A stretch of DNA of 64,000 nucleotides from Paraburkholderia sp. BL23I1N1 (GCF_003610295.1 NZ_RAPV01000002.1:1116001-1180000), one strand, 5' to 3'. Positions 32,294-42,165 are shown, counted from the stretch's first letter. Made by a program: numbers and translations. The notes: generated from the letters alone by a model not told the origin.

Positions 32294-32803
32294 TTACTGT
32301 TGGTACACGAGGTCGGCGCGGCGGTTTTGTGCCCACGACGATTCGTCATGACCCGTAGCTTGCGGCTTTTCCTTGCCGAGGCTCACGGCTTCCATTTGCG
32401 AGTCCGTCACGCCCATCAGCGACAGCGAACGGCGCACAGCTTCAGCACGCTTCTGGCCGAGTGCCAGGTTGTACTCGCTGGTGCCGCGTTCGTCGGTGTT
32501 GCCCTGGATCAGGACGTGACGTTGCGGATGGCTCTTCAGGTATTGCGCGTGTTGTTGCAGCAGCGATTGATAGTCGTCCTTGACCGAATAGCTGTCGAAG
32601 TCGAAGTAAATGCTGCGCTTGGCGAGCGGGCTGTTCGGATCGTTCAGCGGATCGACGTTGACCTGAGCGACATCGGTCGGATTCGGTTGCGTCGAAACTG
32701 CACCACCCTTGTTAGCGTTTTCGTCGAGCTTGACGCCCGAGTGACATGCGGCCAGCGCACCGAGCATCAATACGGCAAATGCGAAACGAAGTTTGGACAT
32801 CAT
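32294..32803 (-). CDS. pal: Peptidoglycan-associated lipoprotein Pal
   Basis: 169 residues. The lipobox LGALAAC gives the lipidated Cys at about residue 20. The OmpA-like domain has IYFDFDSYSVKDDYQ and GNTDERGTSEYNLALGQKRA, with the NTDERG peptidoglycan-binding signature. Pal anchors the outer membrane to the cell wall and partners TolB. The start follows AAGGAGAGTAACAAA. Confidence 0.96.
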   Translation of the reverse strand: MMSKLRFAFAVLMLGALAACHSGVKLDENANKGGAVSTQPNPTDVAQVNVDPLNDPNSPLAKRSIYFDFDSYSVKDDYQSLLQQHAQYLKSHPQRHVLIQGNTDERGTSEYNLALGQKRAEAVRRSLSLMGVTDSQMEAVSLGKEKPQATGHDESSWAQNRRADLVYQQ

Positions 32804-32835
32804 TTTGTTACTCTCCTTGTGTTATTGCATCAACG

Positions 32836-34128
32836 TTACTGCATAAACGGGCCCCAGGATGGCTCGCGTACGCTGCCGCCCTGAACGGACAGGACCTGCC
32901 GAGTGCGACCGTCGGTCGATACTGCGGCCAACACGCCACGGCCGTTCACCTGTGTGGCGTAAAGAATGTACTGACCGTTCGCCGCGAAGCTCGGCGATTC
33001 GTCATGTGTGGTGTCCGTCAGGCCCGTGGCCGTATTGCCTTGCAGGTCCTGGATGTACAGCTTGAACCCGCCGCCGACGCGCGAGATGTAAGCGAGTTGC
33101 TTGCCGTCCGGGCTGATGCGCGGGCTGGTGTTGTAGCTGCCCGTGAAGGTCACGCGTTGCGCGGCGCCGGCGTTCTCGCCCTGGGCCGACATCTTGTAGA
33201 TCTGCGGTTGGCCGCCACGGTCGCTGGTGAAATAGATCGACTGGCCGTCAGGAGAGAAGCACGGCTCAGTGTCGATCGAGCTGCTTTGCGTCAGGCGCCG
33301 CAGGCCGCTGCCGTCCGCGTTGACGGAGAAAATCTGCGTGTTGCCGGTGCGTGAGAGCGCGACGGCCAGCGTGCGTCCGTCCGGCGACCACGCCGGTGCG
33401 CTATTGTTACCCTTCTGGTCCGATACGACCACGCGACGGCCCGTAGGCAGATCGTGGATGTAGACGATCGGCTTCTTCTTTTCGAACGAAACGTAAGCGA
33501 CCTTGGTGCCGTCAGGCGACCATGCCGGCGAGATGATCGGCTCGGGGCTCGACAGCGCAATGTGCGCGTCCTGGCCGTCCGAATCGGAAATCTGCAATTG
33601 ATAACGGCCGCCGGTCTTGATGACGTACGAGAGGCGCGTGGCGAACACGCCGCGGCCGCCCATCAGCTTCGCGTAGATGTAGTCCGCGACCTTGTGCGCG
33701 CTCATGCGCAGCCCGCTTTCCGGACTGACCAGCACGAGGCCGCCGAGGCTTTCGCCCTTGACGGTGTCGTACAGTTTGAAACGCACTTCATACTGGCCGT
33801 TCGGCAGACGGTTGACGCTGCCCGACACGAACGCGTTGGCACCCTTGGCCTTCCAGCTGCCGAGGTCAACGGAATCGGTTTCTGCGACCGGCGTGCTGCC
33901 CGCGTCGATATTCGTGAATTTCCCGCTGCGTTGCAGATCCTGACGCACGATTGTGCTGACCTGTTGCGGCGAGTTCGCTTCATTGGCGAAATTCGCCGTT
34001 GCGATCGGAAACTGGGTGGACCCGACGCCCGTCACGAGGACGTTGAGTTGTGCGTTGGCGGCGCCGCCCACGGCGATCAGGCACGACGCTACAAGTGTCC
34101 GCAGGCCTAGCTTGGTCATCAAACTCAT
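32836..34128 (-). CDS. tolB: Tol-Pal system protein TolB
   Basis: 430 residues: a signal peptide ([11 protein letters not shown]), an N-terminal alpha/beta domain and a six-bladed beta-propeller with repeated SPDGxxxxF motifs such as [43 protein letters not shown] and [13 protein letters not shown]. TolB binds Pal in the periplasm. I use ATG 34128 ([12 protein letters not shown]); the frame upstream to 34164 adds atypical residues. The spacer from tolA is 139 bp, longer than other spacers here. Confidence 0.95.
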   Translation of the reverse strand: MSLMTKLGLRTLVASCLIAVGGAANAQLNVLVTGVGSTQFPIATANFANEANSPQQVSTIVRQDLQRSGKFTNIDAGSTPVAETDSVDLGSWKAKGANAFVSGSVNRLPNGQYEVRFKLYDTVKGESLGGLVLVSPESGLRMSAHKVADYIYAKLMGGRGVFATRLSYVIKTGGRYQLQISDSDGQDAHIALSSPEPIISPAWSPDGTKVAYVSFEKKKPIVYIHDLPTGRRVVVSDQKGNNSAPAWSPDGRTLAVALSRTGNTQIFSVNADGSGLRRLTQSSSIDTEPCFSPDGQSIYFTSDRGGQPQIYKMSAQGENAGAAQRVTFTGSYNTSPRISPDGKQLAYISRVGGGFKLYIQDLQGNTATGLTDTTHDESPSFAANGQYILYATQVNGRGVLAAVSTDGRTRQVLSVQGGSVREPSWGPFMQ

Positions 34129-34267
34129 GCTGAATGGTTTCCCCAAAAACGGTTTTACTAACACTTCATGACAGCAGAGAGACCCGCGAATAGCTAATTC
34201 GTTCCCGGGCGCGCCCCGCTGGACGGGGCGCGGCGTCTGCTGTCAACTGACTGTCAAACTGTTGCAA

Positions 34268-35272
34268 TCAACCTGCTGGGCGCAACGTAATCTTGAAGCT
34301 GGTCGGCGTTTTCCCGTCGATGTCCTGAGGCATCGGATTGGAACGCTGAACGGCCCGCAGTGCCGCGTCGTCCCACGCCGAGTTGCCGCTGCTGCGCGCG
34401 ATCTGCGCGTCGAGCAGCGTGCCTGTCGGCGAGCAGCGTACGGAGATGACGGTCTCCAGACCTTCCGTTTCGCCACCCCACGAGATGTTCGGGCGGACCA
34501 CACGACGCACCTTGTCCGCGTAACCCGGCGATGTCGCCGTGCCACCCGAACCGCTACCCGTGCCGCTCTTCGCAAGCCCATTGCCGCTCGAGCCTTCGCC
34601 GCCCGCCGACCCTTGCATCTGGGCAAGCCGCGCACGACGTTCCGCATCCAGCTTCTTGGTCTGCGCCGCCGCATCGGCCTGAGCCTTGGCCTTCGCCGCT
34701 TTCTGCGCGTCGGCCTTCTTCTGCGCGTCAGCTTCAGCCTGTTTTTGCTGATCCTGCTGCTGCTTTTGCTGGTCGGCCAATTGCTGCTGCCTCAGTTTCT
34801 CGGCCTGTTGTTGCTGCTGTTGTTGCAGCTGTTTCTGCTTGGCCGCCGCCGCTTTTTGCGCGGCGAGCTGCGCTGCCTGATCGGCCGCCAGTTGCTGCTG
34901 GCGCTTCGCCTCGGCTTCCTGCTGGGCTTGCAGCTTCTGCAGACGCTGCTGCTCTGCCAGTTGCGCGAGGCGGGCCGCTTCCTGTTGCTGGCGTTTCTTT
35001 TCCTGCAGCGCGATATCGGCCTGTTCGTCCGGCAGCGGCGGGGCAGGGGCGACAGGCACGGGCGGCGGAGGAGGCAGGCGCGGGATGGCCGTATCGGGCA
35101 CCTCGGTCCACAGTTCGGCTTCCGCGCCGGCCGGCGTGCTGTTCTGCCACTGAATGCCGTGGTACAGAAAGAATCCGAGCAGCGCATGCATCACCAGCGC
35201 GAACGCAAAGGCTCGCCCGGTGCCGCGTTCACGCGGAGGCTGGAGCGGGTATTCGGAATGCTTGCGGATCAT
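34268..35272 (-). CDS. tolA: Tol-Pal system protein TolA
   Basis: 334 residues: one membrane helix (GRAFAFALVMHALLGFFLYH at about 18-37), a proline stretch (PRLPPPPPVPVAPAPPLP), a long Ala/Gln/Lys-rich coiled helix (about 80-225) and a C-terminal TonB-like domain with GLETVISVRCSPTGTLLDAQ. TolA transmits energy from TolQR to the outer membrane. The stop of tolA precedes tolB by 139 bp, and its ATG overlaps the tolR stop. The Gln-rich coil is encoded by dense CAG/CAA repeats, which could be length-variable. Confidence 0.93.
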   Translation of the reverse strand: MIRKHSEYPLQPPRERGTGRAFAFALVMHALLGFFLYHGIQWQNSTPAGAEAELWTEVPDTAIPRLPPPPPVPVAPAPPLPDEQADIALQEKKRQQQEAARLAQLAEQQRLQKLQAQQEAEAKRQQQLAADQAAQLAAQKAAAAKQKQLQQQQQQQAEKLRQQQLADQQKQQQDQQKQAEADAQKKADAQKAAKAKAQADAAAQTKKLDAERRARLAQMQGSAGGEGSSGNGLAKSGTGSGSGGTATSPGYADKVRRVVRPNISWGGETEGLETVISVRCSPTGTLLDAQIARSSGNSAWDDAALRAVQRSNPMPQDIDGKTPTSFKITLRPAG

Positions 35273-35712
35273 TGCGATTTGACGAGCAGTCCAACGCGCT
35301 TGACACCCTGAGCTTTCAGCTCGGACATCACATTCATCACGACCTCGTACTTCACGGTCTTGTCGGCGGCGATCACGACCGGCTGGTCAGGATGCGATTG
35401 CGCACGGTCGGCGATAAAGCCGCGCAGATCGGCCTTGCTCATGTCTTCCTGCTGCTGCGCGCCGGAATCGTCCTTGTATTTGACGCTCATATTGCCGTCC
35501 GCGCGAATGTTCACGATCACGGGCGGCGTTTGCTGCTGGGGTGCAGCGCCACCAACGGTCGGCAGATTGACGATCGACGGGGCGACGAGTGGCGCGGTCA
35601 CCATGAAGATCACGAGCAGCACGAGCATCACGTCGATGTACGGCACGACGTTGATGTCGGCCATCGCGCGGCGCGAACGGCTGCCGCGCATGCTGGAAGA
35701 AGAGCCTGCCAT
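35269..35712 (-). CDS. tolR: Tol-Pal system protein TolR
   Basis: 147 residues of the ExbD/TolR family. The membrane helix carries the proton-relay Asp in DINVVPYIDVMLVLLVIFMV. The periplasmic domain ends in KYEVVMNVMSELKAQGVKRV, typical of TolR. It pairs with TolQ as the motor of the system. It starts 10 bp after tolQ. Confidence 0.95.
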   Translation of the reverse strand: MAGSSSSMRGSRSRRAMADINVVPYIDVMLVLLVIFMVTAPLVAPSIVNLPTVGGAAPQQQTPPVIVNIRADGNMSVKYKDDSGAQQQEDMSKADLRGFIADRAQSHPDQPVVIAADKTVKYEVVMNVMSELKAQGVKRVGLLVKSQ

Positions 35713-35722
35713 CGTGGACTCC

Positions 35723-36400
35723 TTACTGTGCCTGACGCTGCAAAATGTTCGAGAACTCTTCGATGAAGGTCTCGAAGCGGATCGCCAGACGGTCGATGTC
35801 GTGCGCGTAGCGGTTGTAGGCGACCACGGCCGGAATCGCGGCGAACAGGCCGATTGCGGTGGCGGTCAGTGCTTCGGCAATGCCCGGCGCGACGTTCGCA
35901 AGCGTAGCCTGCTGCACGTTGGCGAGGCCGCGGAAGGCGTTCATGATCCCCCACACCGTGCCGAACAGGCCGATATACGGGCTGACCGAGCCAACCGACG
36001 CGAGAAACGCCAGATTTGCCTCGAGCACGTCCATTTCACGCTGGAACGCGGCGCGCATGGCACGGCGTGCGCCGTCGAGAATCGCGCCTGAATCGTTCAG
36101 GCGCTTTTCCTTACCCTTCAGGAATTCACGCATGCCGGACTCGAAAATCCGTTCCAGTGCGCCGATCGTGTGGCGATTGTTCGCAGCGCTCTGATAGAGC
36201 GCCTGCAGGTCGCCGCCCGACCAGAAATCGCGTTCGAAGCGTTCAGTTTGCGCGCGCGCCCGGCGGATCGCAAACCACTTGCGGAAGATGAAAGTCCACG
36301 ACAAAAGGGACAGCAGAAGCAGCAGCGCCATGACGGCTTGCGCCAGCAGGCTCGCATTAAGTACGAGAGAAACGATCGACAGATCTTGTGTAGTGTTCAT
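35723..36400 (-). CDS. tolQ: Tol-Pal system protein TolQ
   Basis: 225 residues of the ExbB/TolQ/MotA family with three membrane helices. The signature GSVSPYIGLFGTVWGIMNAF and LTATAIGLFAAIPAVVAYN are complete. TolQ forms the proton channel with TolR. The spacer from ybgC is 155 bp. Confidence 0.95.
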   Translation of the reverse strand: MNTTQDLSIVSLVLNASLLAQAVMALLLLLSLLSWTFIFRKWFAIRRARAQTERFERDFWSGGDLQALYQSAANNRHTIGALERIFESGMREFLKGKEKRLNDSGAILDGARRAMRAAFQREMDVLEANLAFLASVGSVSPYIGLFGTVWGIMNAFRGLANVQQATLANVAPGIAEALTATAIGLFAAIPAVVAYNRYAHDIDRLAIRFETFIEEFSNILQRQAQ

Positions 36401-36555
36401 AAAGGTTCGTTTTAACGTCCCGGAAGGGGGCGTCCGGCTGCAAGGTCACTCGAAGCTTGCCGTGAGCAAAACGGAAGCATCGGCGATATTGCAAGCCGAA
36501 CCATGCTTTGTGTTGCTTGATCGATATGAGTTCACTGGCCCCGTAACAACGGGGT

Positions 36556-37026
36556 TCAGTCGTTGTCCGTTGACATACCGCCGCCGTTCACACCCGGCCC
36601 GCGCCGCAGCGCGGCGAGAACCGGTGGAGGAATCGCGGCCGGCCGCAGCGCAACGCGGTCGACACAGCCGACCCGGATGGCGCCGGTGGCAAGCAGCGTA
36701 CCGTCACGCCACGCTTCCTGCGCAAAATCGACGGATGCGCGGCCAAGACGCTCGATTCGGCTTACCACGCTGACGACATCGTCGAGCCTGGCCGGCGCCC
36801 GATAGTCGACTGCTGTGCTGCGGACGATGAAGATCGTATCCGTTTCGTCGGCGAGCCGATTCTGGTCGACGCCACACGCGCGCAGCCATTCAGTGCGCGC
36901 CCGCTCAAAAAACTTCAGGTAGTTCGCGTAAAACACGATGCCGCCGGCGTCGGTATCTTCGTAATACACGCGGATTGGCCACGTGAAGCCGATTTCCGTG
37001 CCGGGCTGGCTGGTCGACATATTCAT
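36556..37026 (-). CDS. ybgC: Acyl-CoA thioesterase YbgC
   Basis: About 156 residues of the hotdog 4-hydroxybenzoyl-CoA thioesterase type. The active-site segment is RVYYEDTDAGGIVFYANYLK with the catalytic Asp. YbgC is the standard first gene of tol-pal clusters and hydrolyses acyl-CoA or acyl-ACP esters at the membrane. Start alternatives are 37050, 37035 and 37020; no strong ribosome site decides. Confidence 0.9.
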   Translation of the reverse strand: MNMSTSQPGTEIGFTWPIRVYYEDTDAGGIVFYANYLKFFERARTEWLRACGVDQNRLADETDTIFIVRSTAVDYRAPARLDDVVSVVSRIERLGRASVDFAQEAWRDGTLLATGAIRVGCVDRVALRPAAIPPPVLAALRRGPGVNGGGMSTDND

Positions 37027-37105
37027 GCCGCGCATTTTACCGGAACGCACACCACGAGGTCTGTTTCAAGATGTGTGCCCCGTCTGGCGGGCCTCAGCCG
37101 GATTT

Positions 37106-37852
37106 TCAGCCGCGATGAACCGACAAAGCGGAGAACGATTGGGCCACCGGCATCAGTTCGATCGTGTTGATGTTGACGTGAGCGGGACGGGTGGCGATCC
37201 AGTAGATCGAGTCGGCGATATCTTCGGGTGTGAGCGCTTGTACGTTCTCGTACATTTTGGCTGCTTTTTCGTCATTCCCGCGGAAACGCACGTTCGAGAA
37301 CTCGGTGCCGCCGCACAGCCCCGGTTCGATGTCGGTCACGCGCAATGCCGTGCCGGCCAGATCGGCGCGCAGGTTCAGACTGAACTGGCGCACGAATGCC
37401 TTGGTGGCGCCATAGACGTTGCCGCCCGCATACGGCCAGTTGCCGGCCGCCGAACCCAGATTGAAAATGTGGCCGCGGTTGCGCTCCACCATGCCGGGCA
37501 GGAGTGCGTGCGTGACCTGCACGAGGCCCGTGCAGTTGGTCTCGATCATGGTGTTCCATTCGTCGAGGCTCGCCTTTTGCGCGGGCTCGATGCCGAGCGC
37601 AAGACCGGCGTTATTGACGAGCACGTCGAGCGCGGCGAAATCGGCGGGCAGCGAGGCCGGCACGGCTTCGACGGCGGCGCGGTCGCGCACGTCGAGCTCA
37701 TACGGCAGAAGTGCGTCGCCAAGTTCGTCGGCGAGTGCCTGCAGGCGATCCTTGCGGCGCGCGGTGGCGACGACGCGATGGCCGCCCTTGACGAAAGCGC
37801 GGGCGATAGCGGCGCCGAATCCCGCGGACGCTCCGGTGACGAACACGATCAT
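37106..37852 (-). CDS. NADP-dependent short-chain dehydrogenase (YdfG-like)
   Basis: 248 residues. Cofactor motif TGASAGFGAAIARAF, NNAGLALG, catalytic Ser in LGSAAGNWPYAGG and YxxxK in VYGATKAFVRQ. The sequence is close to the YdfG group, which oxidises L-allo-threonine and 3-hydroxy acids, and contains the C-terminal EPGLCGGTEFSNVRFRGND of that group. The start at 37852 has CAGGGAACTGCA upstream. The reading frame stays open far upstream only as antisense to glyA and nrdR. Confidence 0.9.
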   Translation of the reverse strand: MIVFVTGASAGFGAAIARAFVKGGHRVVATARRKDRLQALADELGDALLPYELDVRDRAAVEAVPASLPADFAALDVLVNNAGLALGIEPAQKASLDEWNTMIETNCTGLVQVTHALLPGMVERNRGHIFNLGSAAGNWPYAGGNVYGATKAFVRQFSLNLRADLAGTALRVTDIEPGLCGGTEFSNVRFRGNDEKAAKMYENVQALTPEDIADSIYWIATRPAHVNINTIELMPVAQSFSALSVHRG

Positions 37853-38365
37853 TGCAGTTCCCTGGTTGGTAAAAGAGAAAGGTCCCAAGCCTACTTCCAA
37901 TGCGGCGCTGCGGCAAGGATGAACCAGCCGCACAAACGGCTGGGGCAGGGAGGCTGAGCGGGTTCCGGGCGCGTTTTCTTCAGATGTTTGGGCGCCGCTC
38001 CCGGCAGCACCATGGCCGGCTTCGCGAGCGTCCGCGGGCCCGCCAGCAAGCCGGTTGCCTATTCGATCCTCTTCCAATAAACTAACGCGCTCAACCCTGC
38101 GTGACTGGCGATAGAACCGGTTCAAGCAATCGGGCTCAAGGTGGAACAACCCACCGTGAAGCGCAGGGTGCCGTTTTGCCGTTCGCCTGGGCAGCCGTGA
38201 TCCGCGCGCATTGATCTGCGCTGGCGGTGGCTGTCCTGCCTCGCGTGTGCGGCGACTCTCTATCCGCCACGTCAGGGCTGGCCCAGCCGCCAGCAGCGTT
38301 GCGTACCCTCTACGCAAGATTCGGCGCACGATCCGGTCAACCTGAACACACTCAACGGAATCCGT
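37853..38365. other. Spacer with ZTP riboswitch and glyA leader
   Basis: No protein gene is supported in these 513 bp. The right half is the leader of glyA, including the ZTP riboswitch at 38094-38196 and about 170 nt of expression platform. Confidence 0.7.
38094..38196 (+). ncRNA. ZTP (pfl) riboswitch upstream of glyA
   Basis: The sequence carries the conserved blocks of the pfl motif: CCTGCGTGACTGGCGA at 38097-38112, then GTGGAACAACCCACCGTGAA (38141-38160), a linker with a stem, and CCGTTCGCCTGGGCAG at 38179-38194. The class senses ZTP/ZMP, alarmones of 10-formyl-folate shortage, and is known upstream of glyA, folD and purH in proteobacteria. GlyA makes glycine and methylene-THF, so the context fits. 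It lies about 170 nt before the glyA ATG. Confidence 0.88.
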
Positions 38366-39613
38366 ATGTTTGACAGAGCCCAAAGCACCATCGCCAACGT
38401 CGATCCTGAACTCTGGAAGGTCATCGAGCAGGAAAACCGCCGTCAGGAAGAGCATATCGAACTGATCGCGTCGGAAAACTACACGAGCCCGGCCGTGATG
38501 GCTGCGCAGGGCTCGCAACTCACCAACAAGTACGCCGAAGGGTATCCGGGCAAGCGCTACTACGGCGGCTGCGAATACGTCGACGTCGCCGAGCAGCTCG
38601 CGATCGACCGCGTCAAACAACTGTTCGGCGCCGAAGCCGCCAACGTGCAGCCGAACTCCGGCTCGCAGGCGAACCAGGGCGTGTTCTTCGCCATGCTCAA
38701 GCCGGGCGACACCATCATGGGCATGAGCCTCGCGCACGGTGGTCACCTGACGCACGGTTCGCCGGTCAACATGTCGGGCAAGTGGTTCAACGTGGTGAGC
38801 TACGGCCTGAACGAAGCCGAAGACATCGACTACGACGCCGCTGAAAAACTGGCTCAGGAACATAAGCCGAAGCTGATCGTGGCGGGCGCTTCCGCATTCG
38901 CGCTGCGTATCGATTTCGAACGCCTGTCGAAGATCGCCAAGTCGGTTGGCGCGTATTTCATGGTCGACATGGCGCACTATGCCGGCCTGATCGCCGCGGG
39001 CGTCTACCCGAACCCGGTGCCGCACGCCGACTTCGTCACCACCACCACGCACAAGAGCCTGCGCGGCCCGCGCGGCGGCGTGATCCTGATGAAGGCCGAG
39101 TTCGAAAAGCAGATCAACTCGGCAATTTTCCCGGGCATTCAAGGTGGTCCGCTGATGCACGTGATTGCCGGCAAGGCCGTTGCGTTCAAGGAAGCACTGT
39201 CGCCGGAGTTCAAGGTGTATCAGCAGCAAGTCGTCGAGAACGCGCGCGTGCTGGCGGAAACGCTGGTCAAGCGCGGTCTGCGCATCGTCTCGGGCCGCAC
39301 CGAAAGCCACGTGATGCTGGTTGACCTGCGCGCGAAGAAGATCACCGGCAAGGCAGCGGAAGCTGCGCTCGGCGCGGCGCACATCACGGTCAACAAGAAC
39401 GCGATTCCGAATGACCCGGAAAAGCCGTTCGTCACGAGCGGTGTGCGCCTCGGCTCGCCCGCCATGACCACGCGCGGCTTTGGCGTCAAGGAAGCGGAGC
39501 AGGTGGGTAACCTGATCGCCGACGTGCTGGACAACCCGGAAGACGCAGCCACGATTGAACGTGTGCGTGCGCAAGTCGCCGAGCTGACCCGGCGCTTCCC
39601 GGTCTACGGCTAA
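38366..39613 (+). CDS. glyA: Serine hydroxymethyltransferase
   Basis: 415 residues, full length. It converts serine and THF to glycine and 5,10-methylene-THF. It begins [20 protein letters not shown], and shows [52 protein letters not shown] and the PLP lysine in [14 protein letters not shown]. It is preceded by a ZTP riboswitch, so expression should rise when formyl-folate is short. nrdR follows after 6 bp in the same operon. Confidence 0.97.
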   Translation: MFDRAQSTIANVDPELWKVIEQENRRQEEHIELIASENYTSPAVMAAQGSQLTNKYAEGYPGKRYYGGCEYVDVAEQLAIDRVKQLFGAEAANVQPNSGSQANQGVFFAMLKPGDTIMGMSLAHGGHLTHGSPVNMSGKWFNVVSYGLNEAEDIDYDAAEKLAQEHKPKLIVAGASAFALRIDFERLSKIAKSVGAYFMVDMAHYAGLIAAGVYPNPVPHADFVTTTTHKSLRGPRGGVILMKAEFEKQINSAIFPGIQGGPLMHVIAGKAVAFKEALSPEFKVYQQQVVENARVLAETLVKRGLRIVSGRTESHVMLVDLRAKKITGKAAEAALGAAHITVNKNAIPNDPEKPFVTSGVRLGSPAMTTRGFGVKEAEQVGNLIADVLDNPEDAATIERVRAQVAELTRRFPVYG

Positions 39614-39619
39614 GCCGCC

Positions 39620-40102
39620 ATGCATTGCCCCTTCTGCCGTCACGCCGATACGCAAGTTGTGGATTCCCGCGTATCCGAAGACGGTGCGACGATTCGCCGG
39701 CGCCGCCGCTGCCCGGCCTGCGACAAACGTTTCACGACGTATGAGCGGGTCGAGCTGGCGTTGCCGTCGGTCGTCAAGAAGGATGGCAGCCGCACGGAAT
39801 TCGACCGCCGCAAGATCGTCGCAAGCATGCAACTGGCGCTGCGCAAGCGCCCGGTTGCGGCGGACGCGATCGACGCGGCAGTCGCCCGCATCGAGTATCA
39901 ACTGCTCGGCAGCGGCGAGCGTGAGGTGCGCAGCGAGCGCCTCGGCGAACTCGTGATGAACGAGTTGCGTGCGCTCGATACCATTGCCTATGTTCGTTTC
40001 GCCTCTGTCTACCGGCGCTTCGAAGACGTCTCCGAATTCGAGGACGTGATCGAGGAATTTCGCCGTGCCTCTTCTCCTCCCAAGCCGCCCCGCAAGCGCT
40101 GA
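39620..40102 (+). CDS. nrdR: Transcriptional repressor NrdR
   Basis: 160 residues. The zinc ribbon is CPFCRH...[12 protein letters not shown] with four Cys, followed by an ATP-cone domain ([20 protein letters not shown] and [20 protein letters not shown]). NrdR represses ribonucleotide reductase genes according to ATP/dATP. glyA-nrdR pairing is usual in Burkholderia. Length is normal with a short charged tail. Confidence 0.96.
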   Translation: MHCPFCRHADTQVVDSRVSEDGATIRRRRRCPACDKRFTTYERVELALPSVVKKDGSRTEFDRRKIVASMQLALRKRPVAADAIDAAVARIEYQLLGSGEREVRSERLGELVMNELRALDTIAYVRFASVYRRFEDVSEFEDVIEEFRRASSPPKPPRKR

Positions 40103-40301
40103 TTGCTGTCGCGCCTGAAGTTGCGCCCCAGTTTCTGTTCTCCGCTGCGTAGGTTCGCGCTTCTGCATCTCCGCTCCCGTTATGGTTCGTTACGCGTGCA
40201 TTTTTGCGCGGGATAGCGTCTGAGTGCCACCTGGCCATTCGGCCGATTGTCGACCCGTTTGCGAATCGCTAGATTGACTGTATTCTTTGAAACGATCAGG
40301 G

Positions 40302-40868
40302 ATGCAGATGAATTGGGATGCAGTCTGTTTGAGGCCACGCCGCGGCTTTACGCTTGTCGAAACGCTGGCGGTTGTCGCGCTGCAGGCGGTCATCGCGGTG
40401 ATGGCGACGCCATCGTTCGTTGCATGGCACGTGCGGGATCAGGTTGACGCACGCGCGAAAGCGCCTGCTTCGACGCTCGCCTATGCGCGCAGCGAAGCAT
40501 TGCGCCGCGGTGCTCGCGTCACCGTATGCCGAATCGACGCGGCGCGGCATTGTCTTGCCGTAGGGCAAGCGTGCGGCAATGGCGTCACCGACTGGTCGTG
40601 CGGCTGGGCCGTCCTGGTCGAACGAGGTGGCACGGTCTCGCTATTGCGCGCGCATCCTTTGCTTGCAGCGGTCAGCATCACCGGGACGCAGACAAATCTC
40701 ACGTTTGCGCCGCCGGCGGGGCAGTTGATCGGCACCTTTCGCAGCTTTGATATCGCGCCACGCGTGCCGTCGAAAGCGACTAAGGGGGACAAGTGGCGGC
40801 GTTGCATCCGCGTCGCGGCGGGAGGTCGTGCGCGGATTGTCGAGAGCGCGTGTGGAGCGGCGTCATGA
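40302..40868 (+). CDS. fimT: Type IV minor pseudopilin FimT/GspH
   Basis: About 188 residues. It has a short leader ending in the prepilin site RRG|FTLVETLAVVALQAVIAV, with Glu at +5, and a globular part with two cysteine-containing loops (CRIDAARHCLAVGQACGNG). The C-terminal APPAGQLIGTFRSFDIAP region matches GspH/FimT. It primes assembly of type IV pili. ATG 40302 is chosen; the frame also allows TTG 40287. It overlaps pilV by ATGA. Confidence 0.85.
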   Translation: MQMNWDAVCLRPRRGFTLVETLAVVALQAVIAVMATPSFVAWHVRDQVDARAKAPASTLAYARSEALRRGARVTVCRIDAARHCLAVGQACGNGVTDWSCGWAVLVERGGTVSLLRAHPLLAAVSITGTQTNLTFAPPAGQLIGTFRSFDIAPRVPSKATKGDKWRRCIRVAAGGRARIVESACGAAS

Positions 40869-41359
40869 GCCGACATCCTTCGAACCTATGGGCGCGTAAC
40901 GTCCCGGCAAGGTGCCCACCAAGGCCCTCCACAAGGTGCTCGTCAAGGCGTTCAACAAGGCATGCGGGCAGTTCGCTGATCGAAGTGATGCTGGCCATTG
41001 CCCTGATGGCAGTGACGGCGCTCGGATTGATCGCCGGTCAATTGTGGACTGCGCGCGAGGCCCGCGCGACGGCGATGCGCGAGCACGCGGCGTGGATTGC
41101 CGATTCCGTTGCCGAAGCGATGCGCGAGCCCTCGGCAGGCGATTCGTCGGTCAGGCAATGGAGCGCGCGAGCAACCGCCCTGTTGCCGCGGGGCGAAGCG
41201 TCGGTAGGGGAAAGCGGCGGCGTGTTGCTCGCACGTGTCACATGGACGGCGCTGCGTGACACGCCACGCGCCAACGATGTCATCGACAAACCCGAGTCGT
41301 GTGGTGGTGCGGAGGTTCCAACAAGCGCCTCATGCGTCGCGCTGGCGTTCGCGAAATGA
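40865..41359 (+). CDS. pilV: Type IV minor pilin PilV
   Basis: 164 residues. The prepilin site is HAG|SSLIEVMLAIALMAVTAL after an unusually long, Arg/Pro-rich leader (about 36 residues). The globular domain is short with one Cys pair (CGGAEVPTSASC). It is coupled to fimT by ATGA and to pilW by ATGA. Its function is in priming pilus assembly. Confidence 0.82.
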   Translation: MSRHPSNLWARNVPARCPPRPSTRCSSRRSTRHAGSSLIEVMLAIALMAVTALGLIAGQLWTAREARATAMREHAAWIADSVAEAMREPSAGDSSVRQWSARATALLPRGEASVGESGGVLLARVTWTALRDTPRANDVIDKPESCGGAEVPTSASCVALAFAK

Positions 41360-42165
41360 AGCGCCGTATAGACAGCACACGCGGTCATACGCTCGTCGAA
41401 TTTGTGATCGCAATTGCGCTTGGGCTGGTGGTGACCGCAGGCGTGGTTTCGCTCTATACAACGCAGCGTAATGTGTTCGAGCGCGCGGGCGATGCGATGC
41501 GAATCCGCGAAGCCGGCCTGAGCGCGCTGACGCTGATGGGTCAGCAACTTCAAATGGCCGGCTTCGTGCCCGCGGACGTCGTGAGGTTCAATAGTCCGCC
41601 ACCCTTATTCGGTTGTTCGGGAGGACGCCCGACCGGTGCGGACGACAACCTTGTCTGCGAGGCGCTGGCAAGCCGCTCCGACGGCATCGTGGTTCGTTAT
41701 GTCGGGGACAACGTCTCGACGTGGGCGTCAACGACCGGCCAATCGACCGACTGCCTCGGCAAGGCTGTAGCGAGCAACAATGCGGCACTCAATGGGCAGG
41801 GTGTGTTGGTGGTCAACCGATACTTCGCCAGGATCAGCGGGTCGACGGGCGAGCCGGAACTTTACTGTGAAGGCAATGGCAAGGCGGGGTCCGCGCAGCC
41901 GTTGGTAGAAGGCGTCGAGCGCGTGCGACTCAAGTACTGGCCGGTCGGCGGGTTGGGCGCAATAGACGCGTCGGGGGTGACGGCCGCTCAATGGGCGAAG
42001 ATCGTCGCCGTCGATCTCTGCGTGCTCGTCCGCGGCGCGCCGCAAGGACGGCGTGTGCGCTATGTCGATTGCGACGGCGCGAGCGTTCCTGGCGTCGACA
42101 TGCGGGCGCGGCAGGCTTTCTCGAGGCGGGTGGCGATACGCAATCACGCGGCGGACGCCCTGTGA
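41356..42165 (+). CDS. pilW: Type IV minor pilin PilW
   Basis: 269 residues with the prepilin site TRG|HTLVEFVIAIALGLVVTA; the residue after the Gly is His, where Phe is usual. The globular domain contains the family segments GLSALTLMGQQLQMAGFVPA, CEALASRSDGIVVRYVGDN and VDLCVLVRGAPQGRRV. Its start overlaps the pilV stop and its stop overlaps a GTG start of pilX. Full length for the family in Burkholderia. Confidence 0.88.
   Translation: MKRRIDSTRGHTLVEFVIAIALGLVVTAGVVSLYTTQRNVFERAGDAMRIREAGLSALTLMGQQLQMAGFVPADVVRFNSPPPLFGCSGGRPTGADDNLVCEALASRSDGIVVRYVGDNVSTWASTTGQSTDCLGKAVASNNAALNGQGVLVVNRYFARISGSTGEPELYCEGNGKAGSAQPLVEGVERVRLKYWPVGGLGAIDASGVTAAQWAKIVAVDLCVLVRGAPQGRRVRYVDCDGASVPGVDMRARQAFSRRVAIRNHAADAL

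Noticed and set aside
34262..35311. Plus-strand ORF of 349 codons over tolA
   Set aside because: Leucine/arginine-rich mirror of the Gln/Lys codons of tolA; no start signal.
37853..40168. Very long minus-strand open frame (about 770 codons upstream of the SDR gene)
   Set aside because: It lies entirely antisense to the ZTP riboswitch, glyA and nrdR. High GC leaves few stop codons, and the translated sequence has no family features.
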